Source: CAUZIB01 sp963578805 (GTDB lineage: Bacteria > Acidobacteriota > Vicinamibacteria > Vicinamibacterales > UBA8438). Taken from it: a stretch of DNA of 64,000 nucleotides. The DNA lies in assembly GCA_963578805.1 (NCBI GenBank), contig CAUZDY010000013.1:4073-68072 (forward strand), in the 5' to 3' direction. This document shows, one piece after another, positions 52,201 to 61,981 of this stretch. The position numbers and the translations under genes were made by a program. Numbering within the stretch: position 1 is the first letter of the stretch; each line of letters begins with the position of its first letter. The notes under the pieces are model-generated. The model saw nothing but the letters and a program-made list of their open reading frames with translations. It did no database searches and was not told where the DNA came from.

Positions 52201-53079
52201 GTGCAACTGACCGTACTCGGGAGCGGGAGCGGCGGCAATTCGACACTGTTGACGCATTGCGGCCGCGGCGTGCTGATCGACGCCGGATTGAGCTACCGGC
52301 AGATCACTCGCCGCATGCGTGATATCGGCTTCGGTCCTGAGGGGGTTGAAGCGATCGTGATTACCCACGCCCACGGTGACCATACGCGCGGGGCACGGAT
52401 GTTCTGTCGCCGTCATGACGTGCCTGTGTACGCGACTGAGAAGGCGCACGCAGACTGGGGTGCCGCCGACATACCAACGTGGCGTCCGCTGCGGGCGAAC
52501 CGGTCCCACAATGTGGGTGGACTGTGCTTTCACCCAATCACGATTCCGCACGACGCATCGGAGACCGTTGCATTTCGCATCGAGACTCTCGAAGGCGAAA
52601 TCGGTTTTGCTACCGACATCGGCTCGATGACCTCCGAGTTGGTCGAGCGGTTTCGCGAATGTCGGCTACTCGTCGTCGAGTCGAACTATGCAACGGAGTT
52701 ATTACGCGTGAGCCCGTATGATCGGTCGACTCGTGCTCGGATCGGCAGTGCCCGTGGTCATCTCTCAAACGAAGCGCTGGCTGAATTTATTCGCGACCAT
52801 TTGGGGCAGGAGGTGCGCTGCCTGATCCTCGCGCACTTGAGCCGCGTGAACAACGTGCCAGAAATCGCCGAGATGACCTGCCGCGAAGCACTTGCTGCGA
52901 GCGGACGGAAAGACGTAGAGGTCGTCGTCGCTCTGCAGGACTCACGAGCGCGAACCGTCGACTTGGCCACGTGGCCAGGTGGCAGTGGCGGGGTTAACCG
53001 TGTCCAGATCAGTCTCCCATTTGATATCAGTGCGACCGAGCGACCTGCGATATTCGACCCGCGGCCGACGACTTTTTGA
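52201..53079 (+). CDS. MBL-fold metallo-hydrolase, WalJ/YycJ-like
   Basis: A 292-residue metallo-beta-lactamase-fold protein. The metal motif T-H-A-H-G-D-H is at residues 55-61, with further ligands at I-P-H-D-A (about 116) and A-T-D-I-G (about 135), and a late H in L-A-H-L-S-R near 220. The start L-T-V-L-G-S-G-S-G-G-N-S is characteristic of the YycJ/WalJ group, linked to DNA or cell-wall processes with an exonuclease-like activity. A GTG start at 52201 is assumed; a GAGGAG lies 14 bases upstream, further than usual. The gene ends three bases before purB. Confidence 0.85.
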   Translation: MQLTVLGSGSGGNSTLLTHCGRGVLIDAGLSYRQITRRMRDIGFGPEGVEAIVITHAHGDHTRGARMFCRRHDVPVYATEKAHADWGAADIPTWRPLRANRSHNVGGLCFHPITIPHDASETVAFRIETLEGEIGFATDIGSMTSELVERFRECRLLVVESNYATELLRVSPYDRSTRARIGSARGHLSNEALAEFIRDHLGQEVRCLILAHLSRVNNVPEIAEMTCREALAASGRKDVEVVVALQDSRARTVDLATWPGGSGGVNRVQISLPFDISATERPAIFDPRPTTF

Positions 53080-53082
53080 ATC

Positions 53083-54387
53083 ATGATCCCACGTTATACC
53101 CCGCCCGAGATGGGCCATATTTGGACTGACCAGCAACGCTATGAGACCTGGCTGTTGGTCGAGTGCGCGGCGGCCGACGCCATGGCCCAACACGGGGTGA
53201 TCCCTCCTGATGCCGCCCGCGACATCAGGGATCGGGCCAAGGTCGAGGCGACGAGGGTCGATGAAATCGAGCGCACCACCCGACACGACGTTATCGCTTT
53301 CACCACCGCCGTGGCGGAACACGTTGGACCGTCAGCTCGGTGGTTGCATTTCGGACTGACGTCGTCCGACGTACTCGATACTGCCCTGGCGCTTCAACTG
53401 CGCGAGTCGTGCGACCTTCTACTCGCTGACTTGGACAGGCTCTCTGCGGCGATTCGCGACCGGGCGTTTGAGCACAGACAGACTCTAATGATCGGCCGGA
53501 CTCATGGGGTGCACGCTGAACCGATGACGTTTGGCGTAAAACTAGCGCTCTGGTTCGATGAGCTGAGTCGTGATCGTGAACGGCTGGAACGGGCGCGCCA
53601 GGCGATCAGCGTCGGCAAGCTCTCGGGTGCCGTCGGGACCTACGCTCATCTCGATCCCGCGATTGAGCAGTCTGTGTGCGACCAGCTTGGGTTGCAGCCG
53701 GCGAGGGTCGCGTCGCAGGTCATTCAGCGAGACCGTCATGCGGAGCTTTTATCAGCGCTCGCCATTACTGCCGCGTCGCTCGAGACGTTTGCCCTTGAGG
53801 TGCGGGGGCTTCAGAAAACAGAGATCGGCGAAGTTGAAGAACCGTTCGCTAGGGGACAAAAGGGTTCATCGGCCATGCCTCACAAGCGTAATCCGATCGG
53901 CTGCGAACAGATCACGGGCCTGGCCCGACTGATTCGCGCCAACGCTCTCGCGGGGTTCGAGAACGTTGCGCTTTGGCACGAGCGAGACATCTCCCACTCG
54001 TCAGTCGAGCGGGTCATTTTCCCGGATAGTTTCTGCGGTGTGGACCACATGGTTCGACGGTTGACGGGGATCGTTCGTGACCTCGTAGTTCACCCCGATC
54101 GAATGCTGGAAAATCTGCAGCGGTCGCGGGGTGTTGTCTTTTCGGGTTCGGTCTTGTTGGAGCTGGCGCGACGCGGTGTGTCGCGGGAGCAGGCCTACAC
54201 GTGGGTTCAGCGGAATGCAATGCGCTCGCATGACGAACAGCTCGATTTCAAGGAGCTACTTCTCAAGGATACGGATGTGTCGGGTGTCATACGGCCCGAG
54301 GAGATTAACTTAGTGTTTGATTTGGCGATACAACTGCGTCACGTTGACGCAATCTTCGCCCGGGTATTTGGAGACCAGCGGAAATGA
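53083..54387 (+). CDS. purB: Adenylosuccinate lyase PurB
   Basis: A 434-residue fumarase-superfamily enzyme acting twice in purine synthesis (SAICAR to AICAR, adenylosuccinate to AMP). The signature S-S-A-M-P-H-K-R-N-P lies near residue 263, T-S-S-D-V-L-D near 87 and G-R-T-H-G-V-H-A near 138. First gene of a tight purine operon; its stop overlaps the purS start by four bases. Confidence 0.96.
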   Translation: MIPRYTPPEMGHIWTDQQRYETWLLVECAAADAMAQHGVIPPDAARDIRDRAKVEATRVDEIERTTRHDVIAFTTAVAEHVGPSARWLHFGLTSSDVLDTALALQLRESCDLLLADLDRLSAAIRDRAFEHRQTLMIGRTHGVHAEPMTFGVKLALWFDELSRDRERLERARQAISVGKLSGAVGTYAHLDPAIEQSVCDQLGLQPARVASQVIQRDRHAELLSALAITAASLETFALEVRGLQKTEIGEVEEPFARGQKGSSAMPHKRNPIGCEQITGLARLIRANALAGFENVALWHERDISHSSVERVIFPDSFCGVDHMVRRLTGIVRDLVVHPDRMLENLQRSRGVVFSGSVLLELARRGVSREQAYTWVQRNAMRSHDEQLDFKELLLKDTDVSGVIRPEEINLVFDLAIQLRHVDAIFARVFGDQRK

Positions 54388-54623
54388 AGGCCAAGGTGTA
54401 TGTAACGTTGAAGCCGTCGATTCTTGATCCTCAGGGCAAGACAATTACTCAGGCGCTGCACACCCTTGGGCACGGCGGAATCACGGATGTCCGACAGGGG
54501 AAGTTTTTTGAGTTCGATATCGAGGCCGACTCTCCTGATGAAGCGCGCGCCACCGTGTCAGAAGTTGCCGAGCACGTGTTGGCGAATCCGGTGATCGAGA
54601 TCTTCCGAGTGGAGGTGGAATAA
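54384..54623 (+). CDS. purS: Phosphoribosylformylglycinamidine synthase subunit PurS
   Basis: A 79-residue protein, the normal size. It opens K-A-K-V-Y-V-T-L-K-P-S-I-L-D-P-Q-G and includes R-Q-G-K-F-F-E-F near residue 38. PurS bridges PurQ and PurL in the three-subunit enzyme that makes FGAM, which fits the small PurL encoded downstream. Confidence 0.95.
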   Translation: MKAKVYVTLKPSILDPQGKTITQALHTLGHGGITDVRQGKFFEFDIEADSPDEARATVSEVAEHVLANPVIEIFRVEVE

Positions 54624-54676
54624 CGAAGCGGCCCGCCGGCCGTGGTTAGAAGCAAGCCGGAAGGTTCCATGAGCCT

Positions 54677-55393
54677 ATGGGAAAGACCAAATTCGTAATC
54701 ATCGTGTTTCCTGGGTCCAATTGCGACCACGATGCGCACTACGCCATCACCGAGGTGCTGGGCCAAGAGGCCGAGCTGGTGTGGCACAAGGATACGGATT
54801 TACGCGGGGCCGATGTCGTCGTTCTACCGGGGGGCTTCTCGTACGGCGACTATTTACGGAGCGGAGCCATCGCCCGGTTTTCCCCCGTCATGAGACGGGT
54901 CGCGGAGTTTGCGAATTCGGGAGGTCCAGTCCTTGGTATTTGTAATGGATTCCAGGTTCTGCTGGAGGCCGGATTGCTTCCGGGAGGCATGCGAAGAAAT
55001 CAACACTTGGAGTTCATCTGTGAACACGTCAGTCTGCGCGTTGAACACACTGACACTCCGTTCACACAGAACGCCTCTGCTGGTCAGGTTCTACGGATTC
55101 CGATCGCGCACGGCGAGGGTAACTATTATGCACCGCCCGAGACCATCGCGGAGTTGGAGGCCAATCGACGCGTGATCTTTCGCTACACGTCACCGGACGG
55201 CACCGTCGACGAGGCCTGGAACGTGAATGGGTCGACGTCGGCGATCGCCGGTATTTGTAACGAGTCGCGAAACGTCGTCGGACTCATGCCGCATCCTGAA
55301 CGTGCCTGCGAACACGTCGTGGGGAGTGCCGACGGCCGCCTCGTTTTAGAGTCTGTGATCACCGCGCTCGACGGTGTAACGAAGGCTGGGTGA
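54677..55393 (+). CDS. purQ: Phosphoribosylformylglycinamidine synthase glutaminase subunit PurQ
   Basis: A 238-residue class I glutamine amidotransferase. The nucleophile Cys is in V-L-G-I-C-N-G-F-Q near residue 90; the late pair is in M-P-H-P-E-R near 211. F-P-G-S-N-C-D-H and L-P-G-G-F-S-Y-G-D-Y-L-R are PurQ hallmarks. It supplies ammonia to PurL. The stop overlaps the purL start by four bases (GTGA). Confidence 0.96.
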   Translation: MGKTKFVIIVFPGSNCDHDAHYAITEVLGQEAELVWHKDTDLRGADVVVLPGGFSYGDYLRSGAIARFSPVMRRVAEFANSGGPVLGICNGFQVLLEAGLLPGGMRRNQHLEFICEHVSLRVEHTDTPFTQNASAGQVLRIPIAHGEGNYYAPPETIAELEANRRVIFRYTSPDGTVDEAWNVNGSTSAIAGICNESRNVVGLMPHPERACEHVVGSADGRLVLESVITALDGVTKAG

Positions 55394-57639
55394 GGATGAT
55401 TAGCGACGCAACGATCGCCGAACATGGACTGACGGCTGACGAATATCAGCGAGTACTCGCGATCCTCGGCCGCGAACCGAATGTAACTGAGCTCGGCATC
55501 TTTTCAGTGATGTGGTCGGAGCACTGCAGCTACAAGAGCTCGCGCGTGCATCTTCGGACGCTACCGACCGAAGGCCCCCGAGTTCTGCAAGGGCCAGGGG
55601 AGAACGCGGGCGCGGTTGATATCGGCAATGGGTTGGCCGCTGTCTTCAAGATTGAGTCGCACAATCACCCCTCCTTTATCGAACCGTACCAGGGCGCGGC
55701 CACCGGCGTCGGTGGAATCATTCGTGACATCTTCACGATGGGAGCCCGTCCTGTCGCGTTGCTAAATTCGCTGCGGTTTGGTCCACTCGCCGATCCGCGG
55801 ACGCGACAGGTCGTCGCCGGTGTCGTGGCCGGGATTGCCGGATATGGCAACAGCATTGGGATTCCAACCGTTGGCGGCGAGATGGGGTTTGACGAGACCT
55901 ACGCGGGTAACCCATTGGTAAATGTGTTCTGTCTAGGGGTTACCGAGGCGGACACGCTCATTCTTGGGCAGGCGGAGGGCGTAGGAAACGCCGTGTACTA
56001 CGTCGGGGCAAAGACCGGTCGCGATGGAATCCACGGCGCTACCATGGCCTCGGCGGAGTTCGACGAGACGACCGAGGAAAAGCGTCCGAATGTGCAGGTC
56101 GGTGACCCGTTTATGGAGAAGCTTCTGCTGGAAGCGTGTCTCGAGGTGATGGAGACTGACGCCCTCGTCGGCATCCAGGACATGGGCGCCGCGGGTCTTA
56201 CCTGTTCGACCTGCGAAATGGGTTCGCGGGGCGGTGTCGGGATTGAGATCGATGTCGCGAAGGTCCCGCAGCGTGAAACCGGTATGAATCCCTACGAGAT
56301 CATGTTGTCGGAGTCGCAGGAGCGAATGCTATTAGTCGTGCGACAGGGACACGAGGCGGAGGTCGAGAAGATCTTCGAGAAGTGGGATCTTCACGCTGCA
56401 AGGATCGGTAATGTAACCGATGATGGGTTGCTGCGGGTGTGCAATCACGGCCGAGTCGTGGCGGAAATCCCAAACCGAGCCCTGGCCGAGGAGGGTCCTG
56501 TCTACAACCGACCGACCCGTCGTCCTTCCGATCTGGATGAACGGAAGGCGCTCGACCTGACGACCCTCGGATCATCACCACCTGCAGCCCAAGTGCTAGG
56601 TTGGCTCCTCGCGTCACCCCAGATTGCAAGCAAGCGCTGGGTCTATCGCCAGTACGACCATATGGTTCGCACTAACACGATCGTGCCGGCCGGGATGGGT
56701 GCAGGAGTGATCAGGGTCAAGGGCACCAACCGGGCTCTGGTGTTCTCTGTTGACGGCAATGGCCGATACTGCCTACTCGACCCGTATCAGGGCGCTATGC
56801 TCGCCGTGGCCGAGTCCGCTCGAAATGTTGCGTGTGCCGGCGGGATGCCAGTGGGTGTCACCAACTGCCTTAATTTTGGCAATCCAGAGCGGCCGGAGAT
56901 CATGTGGCAGTTTACCCAGTGTGTCGAAGGGATTGGCGATGCGTGCCGAGCGTTGAATCTTCCGATCACGGGCGGAAATGTCAGCCTGTACAACGAGACG
57001 GATGGGTTGGCGATCCAGCCGACGCCAGTCATCGGCGTGGTTGGTGTGGTGGACAATGCCACCCGAGCCTTGGGTCGGGTGTTTCGTCGCGACGGTTCCA
57101 CGGTCGTGCTTCTCGGACAGAGTCGAGCTGAACTCGGTGGGAGCGAGTATCTCAAACTTGTATACCAGCGGGTGGCGGGGAAACTGCCGACACTCGATCT
57201 CGTGGCGGAGCATAAGCTCCAGCAGTTCCTCGTCTCGGCGATCGCCGACGGACTCCTGGAATCCGCTCACGATTGTGCCGAAGGCGGCACCGCTGTCACC
57301 CTGGCTGAATGTTGTTTTGAGAGTGGAGGGATCGGACTTGAGGTGTCATTGCCACCTGTTGGCGTTGACGATGGTATGTCTGACGAGCTGACGCTTGCCG
57401 CAACGCTGTTTGGCGAGACGGCCTCCTGTGTCGTTGCTTCGGTCGCGGAATCGCAGGCGGCCGAACTGCTGAGCCGGGCAATAAATGCCGGTGTTCCCGC
57501 ACGAGTTGTGGGGAGCACGGGAGGGAGGCGATTCCGGTTGTCGGTTGACGGCGCCTCGGCGATCGATTGTCCTCTGGATGAGATTGAGCGTGTCTGGGCA
57601 CATGGTCTGGCGCGCCACTTTGGGGGTGGAGCCGCATGA
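55390..57639 (+). CDS. purL: Phosphoribosylformylglycinamidine synthase subunit PurL (small form)
   Basis: A 749-residue ATP-dependent synthetase subunit that converts FGAR to FGAM. W-S-E-H-C-S-Y-K-S-S near residue 44, S-H-N-H-P-S near 91 and G-G-I-I-R-D-I-F-T-M-G-A-R-P are the active-site motifs, and two AIRS-type halves are visible. Size fits the three-subunit class that needs PurS and PurQ. The GTG at 55390 or the ATG at 55396 could start translation. Confidence 0.96.
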   Translation: MRMISDATIAEHGLTADEYQRVLAILGREPNVTELGIFSVMWSEHCSYKSSRVHLRTLPTEGPRVLQGPGENAGAVDIGNGLAAVFKIESHNHPSFIEPYQGAATGVGGIIRDIFTMGARPVALLNSLRFGPLADPRTRQVVAGVVAGIAGYGNSIGIPTVGGEMGFDETYAGNPLVNVFCLGVTEADTLILGQAEGVGNAVYYVGAKTGRDGIHGATMASAEFDETTEEKRPNVQVGDPFMEKLLLEACLEVMETDALVGIQDMGAAGLTCSTCEMGSRGGVGIEIDVAKVPQRETGMNPYEIMLSESQERMLLVVRQGHEAEVEKIFEKWDLHAARIGNVTDDGLLRVCNHGRVVAEIPNRALAEEGPVYNRPTRRPSDLDERKALDLTTLGSSPPAAQVLGWLLASPQIASKRWVYRQYDHMVRTNTIVPAGMGAGVIRVKGTNRALVFSVDGNGRYCLLDPYQGAMLAVAESARNVACAGGMPVGVTNCLNFGNPERPEIMWQFTQCVEGIGDACRALNLPITGGNVSLYNETDGLAIQPTPVIGVVGVVDNATRALGRVFRRDGSTVVLLGQSRAELGGSEYLKLVYQRVAGKLPTLDLVAEHKLQQFLVSAIADGLLESAHDCAEGGTAVTLAECCFESGGIGLEVSLPPVGVDDGMSDELTLAATLFGETASCVVASVAESQAAELLSRAINAGVPARVVGSTGGRRFRLSVDGASAIDCPLDEIERVWAHGLARHFGGGAA

Positions 57640-59090
57640 GTGAGATAAACGACGATGCCCGGGATCGCGACAAATTCCGAGACGAGTGCGGGGTCTTCGG
57701 GATTTTCGGCCATCCTGATGCCGCCCACCTAAGCTACCTCGGACTTTATGCCTTGCAGCACCGAGGGCAAGAGAGTGCGGGGATCGCGGTGTCCCGTAAC
57801 GGACGACTCAAATTGGCTCGGGCTATGGGATACGTCAGCGACGTCTTCTCCAAAACTGTACTAGACGGGTTGGTCGGCGATTCAGCTATTGGGCACGTAC
57901 GGTACTCGACGTTCGGAGACAGTCGAGTTGTGAACGCACAGCCGATTCTTATCGAATGCTCCCACGGCCAGATTGCCCTGTGTCATAACGGGAATCTCGT
58001 TAATGCCACAGAGTTGCGCAGCGAACTGGTCTCTAGTGGGTCGATCTTTCAAACTAACAGCGATACCGAGGTTGTGCTCCATCTCTACGCGAAGTCGACC
58101 GCACGCACCGCGGAGGACGCGATCGTTGAGTCCGTCTCCAGGGTTCGCGGCGCGTTCTCTTTAGCGATGCTGACGCCAGAGAGTCTCATCGCGGTGCGCG
58201 ACCCGCACGGCTTTCGTCCGCTCGCGCTTGGCCGGCTCGGTGATGCTTATGTGGTGTGCTCGGAGACCTGCGCGATGGATCTCATCGGTGCCACGTATGA
58301 ACGTGACATCGAGCCTGGTGAGGTCTTGGTTGTTGACCGGAACGGCCTTCGGTCGTTTTCGCCGTTCACCGCCAGGCCGTCTGCGCACTGTGTGTTCGAG
58401 CATGTCTATTTCGCTCGACCTGATAGCTATGTCTTTGGACAAAGCGTCAACGAGGTGCGGACCAATCTGGGTCACTTGCTTGCCAAAGAGGCGGGAGTCG
58501 AGGCCGACGTCGTAGTGCCAATTCCAGACTCCGGCCTGTGTGCCGCGGCGGGGTACGCCGAAACCTCTGGAGTGCCGCTGCGGATGGGATTAATTCGAAA
58601 TCATTACGTGGGCCGAACGTTTATTCAGCCTGAGCAGTTAATCCGGGGCTTTAAAGTCAAGGTCAAGCTCAACACGGTCCGGAGCATTATCGAGGGAAAG
58701 CGCGTTGTGTTGGTCGACGATTCGATTGTTCGAGGCACGACCAGTCAGAAGATCGTTGGGATGGTTAAGGCTGCAGGGGCACGTGAGGTCCACATGCGGA
58801 TCAGCTGTCCGCCGACGGTGTCACCGTGTTACTACGGCATTGACACACCTCACCGCGACGAGTTGATTGCCGCGACCCACAGCTTGCCGGAGATTCAAGA
58901 GTATCTCGGCGCCGATTCTCTCGCGTACCTGAGTCTCGAGGGACTACACGAGGCGGTCGGGCCGTCCCATAGTCGCTACTGCAATGCGTGCTACACCCGC
59001 GACTACCCAGTTGCGCCTCCGTCCGACGCTGACGCGTACATGCAAATGGTCTTCAAGCTTCCGGACGGCGCCGAACCGGTTGAGCCATGA
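57636..59090 (+). CDS. purF: Amidophosphoribosyltransferase PurF
   Basis: A 484-residue enzyme of the first purine step (PRPP plus glutamine). It has a 17-residue propeptide before C18 in D-E-C-G-V-F-G, as in the Bacillus-type enzyme. The PRPP motif V-V-L-V-D-D-S-I-V-R-G-T-T lies near residue 365. C-terminal cysteines (C-N-A-C-Y near 450) and an internal one suggest an iron-sulfur cluster. The start overlaps the purL stop (ATGA), and the stop overlaps the next gene in the same way. Confidence 0.95.
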   Translation: MSEINDDARDRDKFRDECGVFGIFGHPDAAHLSYLGLYALQHRGQESAGIAVSRNGRLKLARAMGYVSDVFSKTVLDGLVGDSAIGHVRYSTFGDSRVVNAQPILIECSHGQIALCHNGNLVNATELRSELVSSGSIFQTNSDTEVVLHLYAKSTARTAEDAIVESVSRVRGAFSLAMLTPESLIAVRDPHGFRPLALGRLGDAYVVCSETCAMDLIGATYERDIEPGEVLVVDRNGLRSFSPFTARPSAHCVFEHVYFARPDSYVFGQSVNEVRTNLGHLLAKEAGVEADVVVPIPDSGLCAAAGYAETSGVPLRMGLIRNHYVGRTFIQPEQLIRGFKVKVKLNTVRSIIEGKRVVLVDDSIVRGTTSQKIVGMVKAAGAREVHMRISCPPTVSPCYYGIDTPHRDELIAATHSLPEIQEYLGADSLAYLSLEGLHEAVGPSHSRYCNACYTRDYPVAPPSDADAYMQMVFKLPDGAEPVEP

Positions 59091-60253
59091 ATCTGTGTGT
59101 CCGCCTGCTTGTCGGGGTGGTCTTTCTGACTCAGTCCGCCGTTGCTCAGACCGCCCAGGATGATCTCCGCACAGCCGTCGACCAGCTAGGTGACTTTGAC
59201 TATACCGTGCGAATGGAAGCGTCGCGGACGCTGCGTCGGGCAGGTGCAGACGCAGTACTTCCCGTGTTACTCGAAGCGTGGCAGCACCACGAGGACAGCT
59301 ACGTGCAGTTTCGATCGATCGTGCTGATTTACGGTCTTGAGGAACCACGGGGCCATGCCGTGTTCGAAGAAGCGCTGGATTCTCCGAATGATCGTGTTCG
59401 TGCCGCGGCGTACGAGTACTTCGAACAGGTCCCGTCCACGACGGTGGTACCCAAGCTGCTGGCCGCTCTGGATACGGAAACGTCTGAGTTCGTGCGGCCC
59501 TATCTTGTCCGGGCACTAGCTGCAAATGATGACGATCCGGCAGTGCAAGGGCGGCTCATGCAGGACATCGACCGAGGGCAGGGGTACTTCCGTGGTGCGG
59601 TGATCGAAGCGCTCGGCGATCACGGCGCAGTCTATGCCGTCGATTCTTTGATCCCGATCATCGCGGAGGATGGGCCACTTCACGACGACGCTCTGCTGGC
59701 ACTTGGGAAGATCGGCGACCCGCGAACACTCGCTCCTCTGCGTCGAGTCCAGGAGCGTGCCGGTTCGACACTTCAGCCGATCGTCTCAGCGGCTGCCTGC
59801 TTGCTTGATCTCGATTGCGAAGATCAGCTGCGATATATCGTGGAGGTGCTCCGCTATGGCGCCACGACCGCCGCCGACGATGGCCAGGAACTTGTCCGCA
59901 GTGCATCGTCAGCGCTCGCCGCACTAGCCAGTGCCGGGCGGCGTGCAGCCCTTGATGTTTTGTTCGAGGTTGGGCTTTCGGCCGGTGACTCGGCGCGCGG
60001 GCCGATCGCACTTGCGCTCGGAACGGTGGCGTTGCGTAACCCAGAACTGGTCAGGGTTTCCCTCGTCGATGCCGGTCAGCAATTTGTCCCCGGGGACGAG
60101 TTACTGCTCTTACGGGATGCATTCGACATGCTCGACGAAGATTTCGGAGAGGAACGGTTTTATACGCTGATGCGGCGCGACTATTGGGGCGCAGGCATCG
60201 GGTCTCGGGCACAGGCTGTTGCCGGGGCGGCGATTCAAATCCTGGAATTTTGA
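59087..60253 (+). CDS. Secreted HEAT-repeat protein inside the purine operon
   Basis: A 388-residue protein with a signal peptide (residues about 1-21, ending S-A-V-A-Q) and a chain of HEAT/PBS-lyase-type helical repeats: V-R-M-E-A-S-R-T-L-R-R-A-G near 35, R-V-R-A-A-A-Y-E-Y-F near 102, and D-D-A-L-L-A-L-G-K-I-G-D-P-R-T near 198. Such repeats are protein-binding scaffolds. The ATG overlaps the purF stop and the gene ends 13 bases before purM, so it is co-expressed with purine genes although the product should leave the cytoplasm. I know no link between this protein type and purine synthesis. Confidence 0.8.
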   Translation: MNLCVRLLVGVVFLTQSAVAQTAQDDLRTAVDQLGDFDYTVRMEASRTLRRAGADAVLPVLLEAWQHHEDSYVQFRSIVLIYGLEEPRGHAVFEEALDSPNDRVRAAAYEYFEQVPSTTVVPKLLAALDTETSEFVRPYLVRALAANDDDPAVQGRLMQDIDRGQGYFRGAVIEALGDHGAVYAVDSLIPIIAEDGPLHDDALLALGKIGDPRTLAPLRRVQERAGSTLQPIVSAAACLLDLDCEDQLRYIVEVLRYGATTAADDGQELVRSASSALAALASAGRRAALDVLFEVGLSAGDSARGPIALALGTVALRNPELVRVSLVDAGQQFVPGDELLLLRDAFDMLDEDFGEERFYTLMRRDYWGAGIGSRAQAVAGAAIQILEF

Positions 60254-60266
60254 CGTTAGGACCCTG

Positions 60267-61313
60267 GTGAAAATGGACTACAAATCCTCTGGCGTCGACA
60301 TTGACACCGGCAATGAGATCGTGCAGCGGGTCAAGCGGTTGGCTCAAACCACGTTTACGAGCGGAGTGTTGTCCGACATTGGATCGTTTGGTGGGCTCTT
60401 TGAACCAATCCTGACCGGTCTCGACCGACCGGTGTTGGTCGCGAGTGCCGACGGCGTTGGCACCAAGCTCAGGATTGGCTTCATGACCGGCCAGCACGAC
60501 ACGGTCGGTCGAGACCTCGTCAATCATTGTGTCAACGACATTCTGGTTCAAGGGGCGTCGCCACTCTTTTTTTTGGATTACCTTGCAACTGGGCGTTTGT
60601 TCTCTGACGTGTCGACGGCTGTCATCGAGGGCGTGGCCTCAGGGTGTCGCGAGAACCACTGTGCGCTGCTTGGCGGCGAGACCGCGGAAATGCCAGGCTT
60701 TTATCGCGACGGTGAGTACGATCTTGCCGGCTTCGTCGTTGGTCTCGTCGATCGGTCGCGGCTTATTGATGGACAGCAAATCGAGACAGGTGACGTGTTG
60801 GTTGGTCTTCCGTCTGCCGGTCTCCACACGAACGGATACTCGCTGGCGCGGCGGATCGTGTTCGATATCGCAGGTTTGTCGGTCGACTCCGAATTAGACA
60901 ACGTCGAACCTGGGGCGACCGTTGGCGACATCCTGTTACGACCCCATCGGGGCTACTTAAGCACGATCGCGCCGCTGCTTCGTTCTGCGGGCGGACGCGC
61001 CGTTAGGGGACTCGCCCACATCACCGGAGGCGGTCTGACAGAGAATATCCCGAGAATACTTCCGGCCGGGAGGTCCGCACGGATCGAGCGCGCGGCGTGG
61101 GTGGTCCCTCCCATTTTCCGCTATCTCCAGCAAACCGGGGATGTCTCAGATCGCGACATGTTCCGCACATTCAATATGGGAATCGGAATGGTACTCGTCT
61201 GTGCGCCTGCTAATGTCGATGATGTCCAGGCACGGATTTCGGAGGCTGGAGAGTCGAGCACTGTAATTATTGGTCGGGTCACGGACGGTGATGGACAGGT
61301 CGAGTATGCGTAG
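60267..61313 (+). CDS. purM: Phosphoribosylformylglycinamidine cyclo-ligase PurM
   Basis: A 348-residue AIR synthetase. The opening D-Y-K-S-S-G-V-D-I-D-T-G-N, A-D-G-V-G-T-K-L near residue 71, N-D-I-L-V-Q-G-A near 91, G-G-E-T-A-E-M-P near 144 and H-I-T-G-G-G-L-T-E-N near 251 are family signatures. The GTG at 60267 has an AGGA site five bases upstream; an ATG two codons later is an alternative. Part of the pur operon. Confidence 0.95.
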   Translation: MKMDYKSSGVDIDTGNEIVQRVKRLAQTTFTSGVLSDIGSFGGLFEPILTGLDRPVLVASADGVGTKLRIGFMTGQHDTVGRDLVNHCVNDILVQGASPLFFLDYLATGRLFSDVSTAVIEGVASGCRENHCALLGGETAEMPGFYRDGEYDLAGFVVGLVDRSRLIDGQQIETGDVLVGLPSAGLHTNGYSLARRIVFDIAGLSVDSELDNVEPGATVGDILLRPHRGYLSTIAPLLRSAGGRAVRGLAHITGGGLTENIPRILPAGRSARIERAAWVVPPIFRYLQQTGDVSDRDMFRTFNMGIGMVLVCAPANVDDVQARISEAGESSTVIIGRVTDGDGQVEYA

Positions 61314-61370
61314 GGCCGGACTGCATGTGTCAGGCGAACACAAGCTGAGGTGTGGCGGGGTACTGAGCGG

Positions 61371-61979
61371 ATGAATCGTAGAATTGGCGTGCTGATCTCT
61401 GGTCGCGGAAGTAACCTCCAGGCCATTCTTGATGCCATCGCAGGCGGTCGACTGCAGGCTGAGATTGTGGTCGTAATCTCGAACAAGGCCGACGCTGCCG
61501 GACTCGATCGAGCACGCCGGGCTGGCATCGAGAGTCTGCACCTCAATCATAGGGACTACGACTCCCGCGAGACGTTCGACCTCGCGGTAGTGGCCGAGCT
61601 CAAGAAACGAGACGTAGCCCTGGTCTGCTTAGCGGGGTTCATGCGGCTGCTAAGTGCGGAGTTCGTGAACGCTTTTCCGAATGCAATTCTCAACATGCAC
61701 CCATCACTGTTGCCGGCCTTCCCAGGTCTGGACGGTCAGGGGCAGGCGCTGAGCTACGGTGTGAAGGTCAGCGGTGCGACGGTTCACATCGTCACCCCAG
61801 AACTCGATAACGGTCCGGTCGTTCTGCAGGCGACCGTTCCTGTGCATGATAGTGATACGGTGGACGATTTGGCCGCTCGAATCCTCGAGCAAGAACACCG
61901 TGTCTACCCTGAAGCGATCGGTCTGATCCTGGACGGAGAGTGGAGCATCGTCGGTCGGCGATTCGTTCGAACCACATAA
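61371..61979 (+). CDS. purN: Phosphoribosylglycinamide formyltransferase PurN
   Basis: A 202-residue folate-dependent GAR transformylase. I-G-V-L-I-S-G-R-G-S-N-L-Q at the N-terminus binds the ribotide phosphate; N-M-H-P-S-L-L-P-A-F near residue 107 contains catalytic Asn and His, and the catalytic Asp follows near residue 142. The start at 61371 gives the standard length. It sits two bases before tyrS. Confidence 0.95.
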   Translation: MNRRIGVLISGRGSNLQAILDAIAGGRLQAEIVVVISNKADAAGLDRARRAGIESLHLNHRDYDSRETFDLAVVAELKKRDVALVCLAGFMRLLSAEFVNAFPNAILNMHPSLLPAFPGLDGQGQALSYGVKVSGATVHIVTPELDNGPVVLQATVPVHDSDTVDDLAARILEQEHRVYPEAIGLILDGEWSIVGRRFVRTT

Positions 61980-61981
61980 AT

